DNA from: Anaerolineae bacterium
Lineage (GTDB): Bacteria; Chloroflexota; Anaerolineae; B4-G1; DUEL01
Direction: 5' to 3'
NCBI GenBank assembly: GCA_016926575.1
Contig: JAFGOJ010000368.1
Location: 1-5,950, forward strand
Length of the DNA stretch: 5,950 nucleotides
Under the pieces are notes generated by a model that was given only the letters and a program-made list of their open reading frames with translations, did not search any database and was not told where the DNA came from. The position numbers and the translations under genes were made by a program. Below, piece after piece: positions 5,517 to 5,950 of the stretch. Each line of letters begins with the position of its first letter. Position 1 is the first letter of the stretch.

Positions 5517-5858
5517 CTACGCTTCGTCCGTCAACGTGGCGATGCGCTGGTTGATGGCGTCCATCTCCTGCTGTAGCCGTTCAGCCTGCACCTTCAGGAA
5601 TTCGATCTCCTGATCCTTCGGTGGAGCGGCATAAGCATAAGCGGGCGCACCCCAGGCGGGGCCATACCCCGCGCGGGCCCAACCCGGCATGCCGGTGGCA
5701 TAGTACTGGTGTCGCCAGCCACGCTGCCAGCCCCCGCCGAACCCGCGTCCGAACGGCGCTGCGGCGTAGCCAGGCGCGTCGTATCCGGCGCAGTACCCGG
5801 CCCGGCGGCCGGTCATCGGCCCCATGCCCATTGGTCCAGTTCTGTCTCCTCTTGGCAT
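5517..5858 (-). CDS. DUF5320-type Gly/Tyr-rich protein with C-terminal coiled coil, 113 aa
   Basis: Function unknown. The N-terminus MPRGDRTGPMGMGPMTGRRA with following GYCAGY is the hallmark of the DUF5320 family. The middle (about 27-78) is low-complexity Gly, Ala, Tyr, Trp and Pro with one or two Arg per turn. Residues about 81-110 (from KDQEIEFLKVQAERLQQEMD) form a heptad-like coiled coil, suggesting oligomerisation. Only one cysteine (Cys23) is present, so it is unlikely to hold a cluster alone. There is no signal peptide. From memory, DUF5320 genes sit beside NifX/NafY-like iron-molybdenum cofactor proteins, MinD/Mrp-type ATPases and ferredoxins in many anaerobes. The next two genes on this strand, an Fe-S scaffold and a ferredoxin, fit that pattern. 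The start has an almost ideal ribosome site. It is the first gene of the cluster in this window. Confidence 0.88.
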   Translation of the reverse strand: MPRGDRTGPMGMGPMTGRRAGYCAGYDAPGYAAAPFGRGFGGGWQRGWRHQYYATGMPGWARAGYGPAWGAPAYAYAAPPKDQEIEFLKVQAERLQQEMDAINQRIATLTDEA

Positions 5859-5861
5859 TCT

Positions 5862-5872
5862 ATCACCTCCTT
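5862..5872 (-). promoter_or_regulatory. Near-ideal Shine-Dalgarno sequence of the DUF5320 gene
   Basis: The minus strand reads AAGGAGGTGAT, followed by AGA and the ATG at 5858. This is a full match to the anti-Shine-Dalgarno end of 16S rRNA and predicts high translation, in contrast to the poor site of the scaffold gene downstream. The sequence further upstream (to 5950) shows no convincing -35/-10 pair; TTGAGA occurs on the minus strand without a matching -10. Confidence 0.75.
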
Positions 5873-5923
5873 TTTCACTTCCTTGCTTACGTCGTATCTT
5901 CTCAAAAAGTGGGGGGTGGGGGT

Positions 5924-5950
5924 TTTGCGGGCGGCTTCGCCGCCCGCAAA
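5924..5950. other. 12-bp hairpin at the window edge
   Basis: TTTGCGGGCGGC (5924-5935) and GCCGCCCGCAAA (5939-5950) pair around TTC. T precedes and A follows the stem on either strand, the reverse of an intrinsic terminator. A G-rich stretch (5911-5922: GGGGGGTGGGGG with flanks) lies beside it. It is upstream of the DUF5320 gene and may belong to the neighbouring, unseen gene or be another intergenic palindrome. It may extend past the window. Confidence 0.55.

Noticed and set aside
5001..5576. 191-aa plus-strand frame over the scaffold gene
   Set aside because: It is antisense to a gene with complete IscU ligands, and no domain is visible in the translation.
5911..5934. G-quadruplex from the G-rich stretch
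   Set aside because: Only three separate runs of three or more G (6, 5 and 3) are present within the window, short of the four needed for a standard three-tetrad form.

Overview
The window is a GC-rich bacterial chromosomal segment with five complete protein genes and no tRNA, rRNA, CRISPR array or transposase. The protein families, the base composition and the many G/C palindromes between genes suggest a Chloroflexota (Anaerolineae/Caldilineae-like) or similar environmental bacterium. That assignment is inference from recalled family distribution, not a database result.

Left part (1-2921, plus strand): a short tandem-like intergenic repeat is followed by a 69-residue uncharacterized protein (64-273). 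Twenty bases after its stop, behind a good Shine-Dalgarno sequence, lies an 875-residue PEP-utilizing-type enzyme (294-2921). It has an N-terminal ATP-grasp domain, a long helical middle domain and a C-terminal swivelling phosphohistidine domain. It lacks the TIM-barrel PEP/pyruvate domain, so it matches the layout of rifampin phosphotransferase rather than PEP synthase or PPDK. The two genes look like an operon.

Middle (2922-3289): 368 bp without a gene but crowded with at least five hairpins or palindromes, one of them a perfect 18+1+18 palindrome. A small dyad with a TTCG loop sits just before the Shine-Dalgarno sequence of the next gene. That gene (3290-4483, plus) encodes a 12-TM-type MFS exporter of the DHA1 drug:H+ antiporter group. 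A phosphotransferase of the antibiotic-kinase layout beside a drug-type exporter makes a small-molecule resistance role thinkable for this half, but the genes are separated by the palindrome block and no substrate can be read from sequence.

Right part (minus strand, reading 5858 to 4507): a three-gene iron-sulfur cluster. The order is a DUF5320-type Gly/Tyr-rich protein with a C-terminal coiled coil, a NifU/IscU-type Fe-S scaffold with all expected ligands, and a two-cluster [4Fe-4S] ferredoxin with an unusual hydrophobic and Arg/Gly-rich tail. Scaffold and ferredoxin overlap by ATGA. A strong 14-bp hairpin separates the DUF5320 gene from the scaffold gene. The set resembles the accessory Fe-S groups seen near NifX/NafY-like and Mrp/MinD-like ATPase genes, which may lie just outside the window. 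The exporter and ferredoxin genes converge with a 23-bp gap and no visible terminator.
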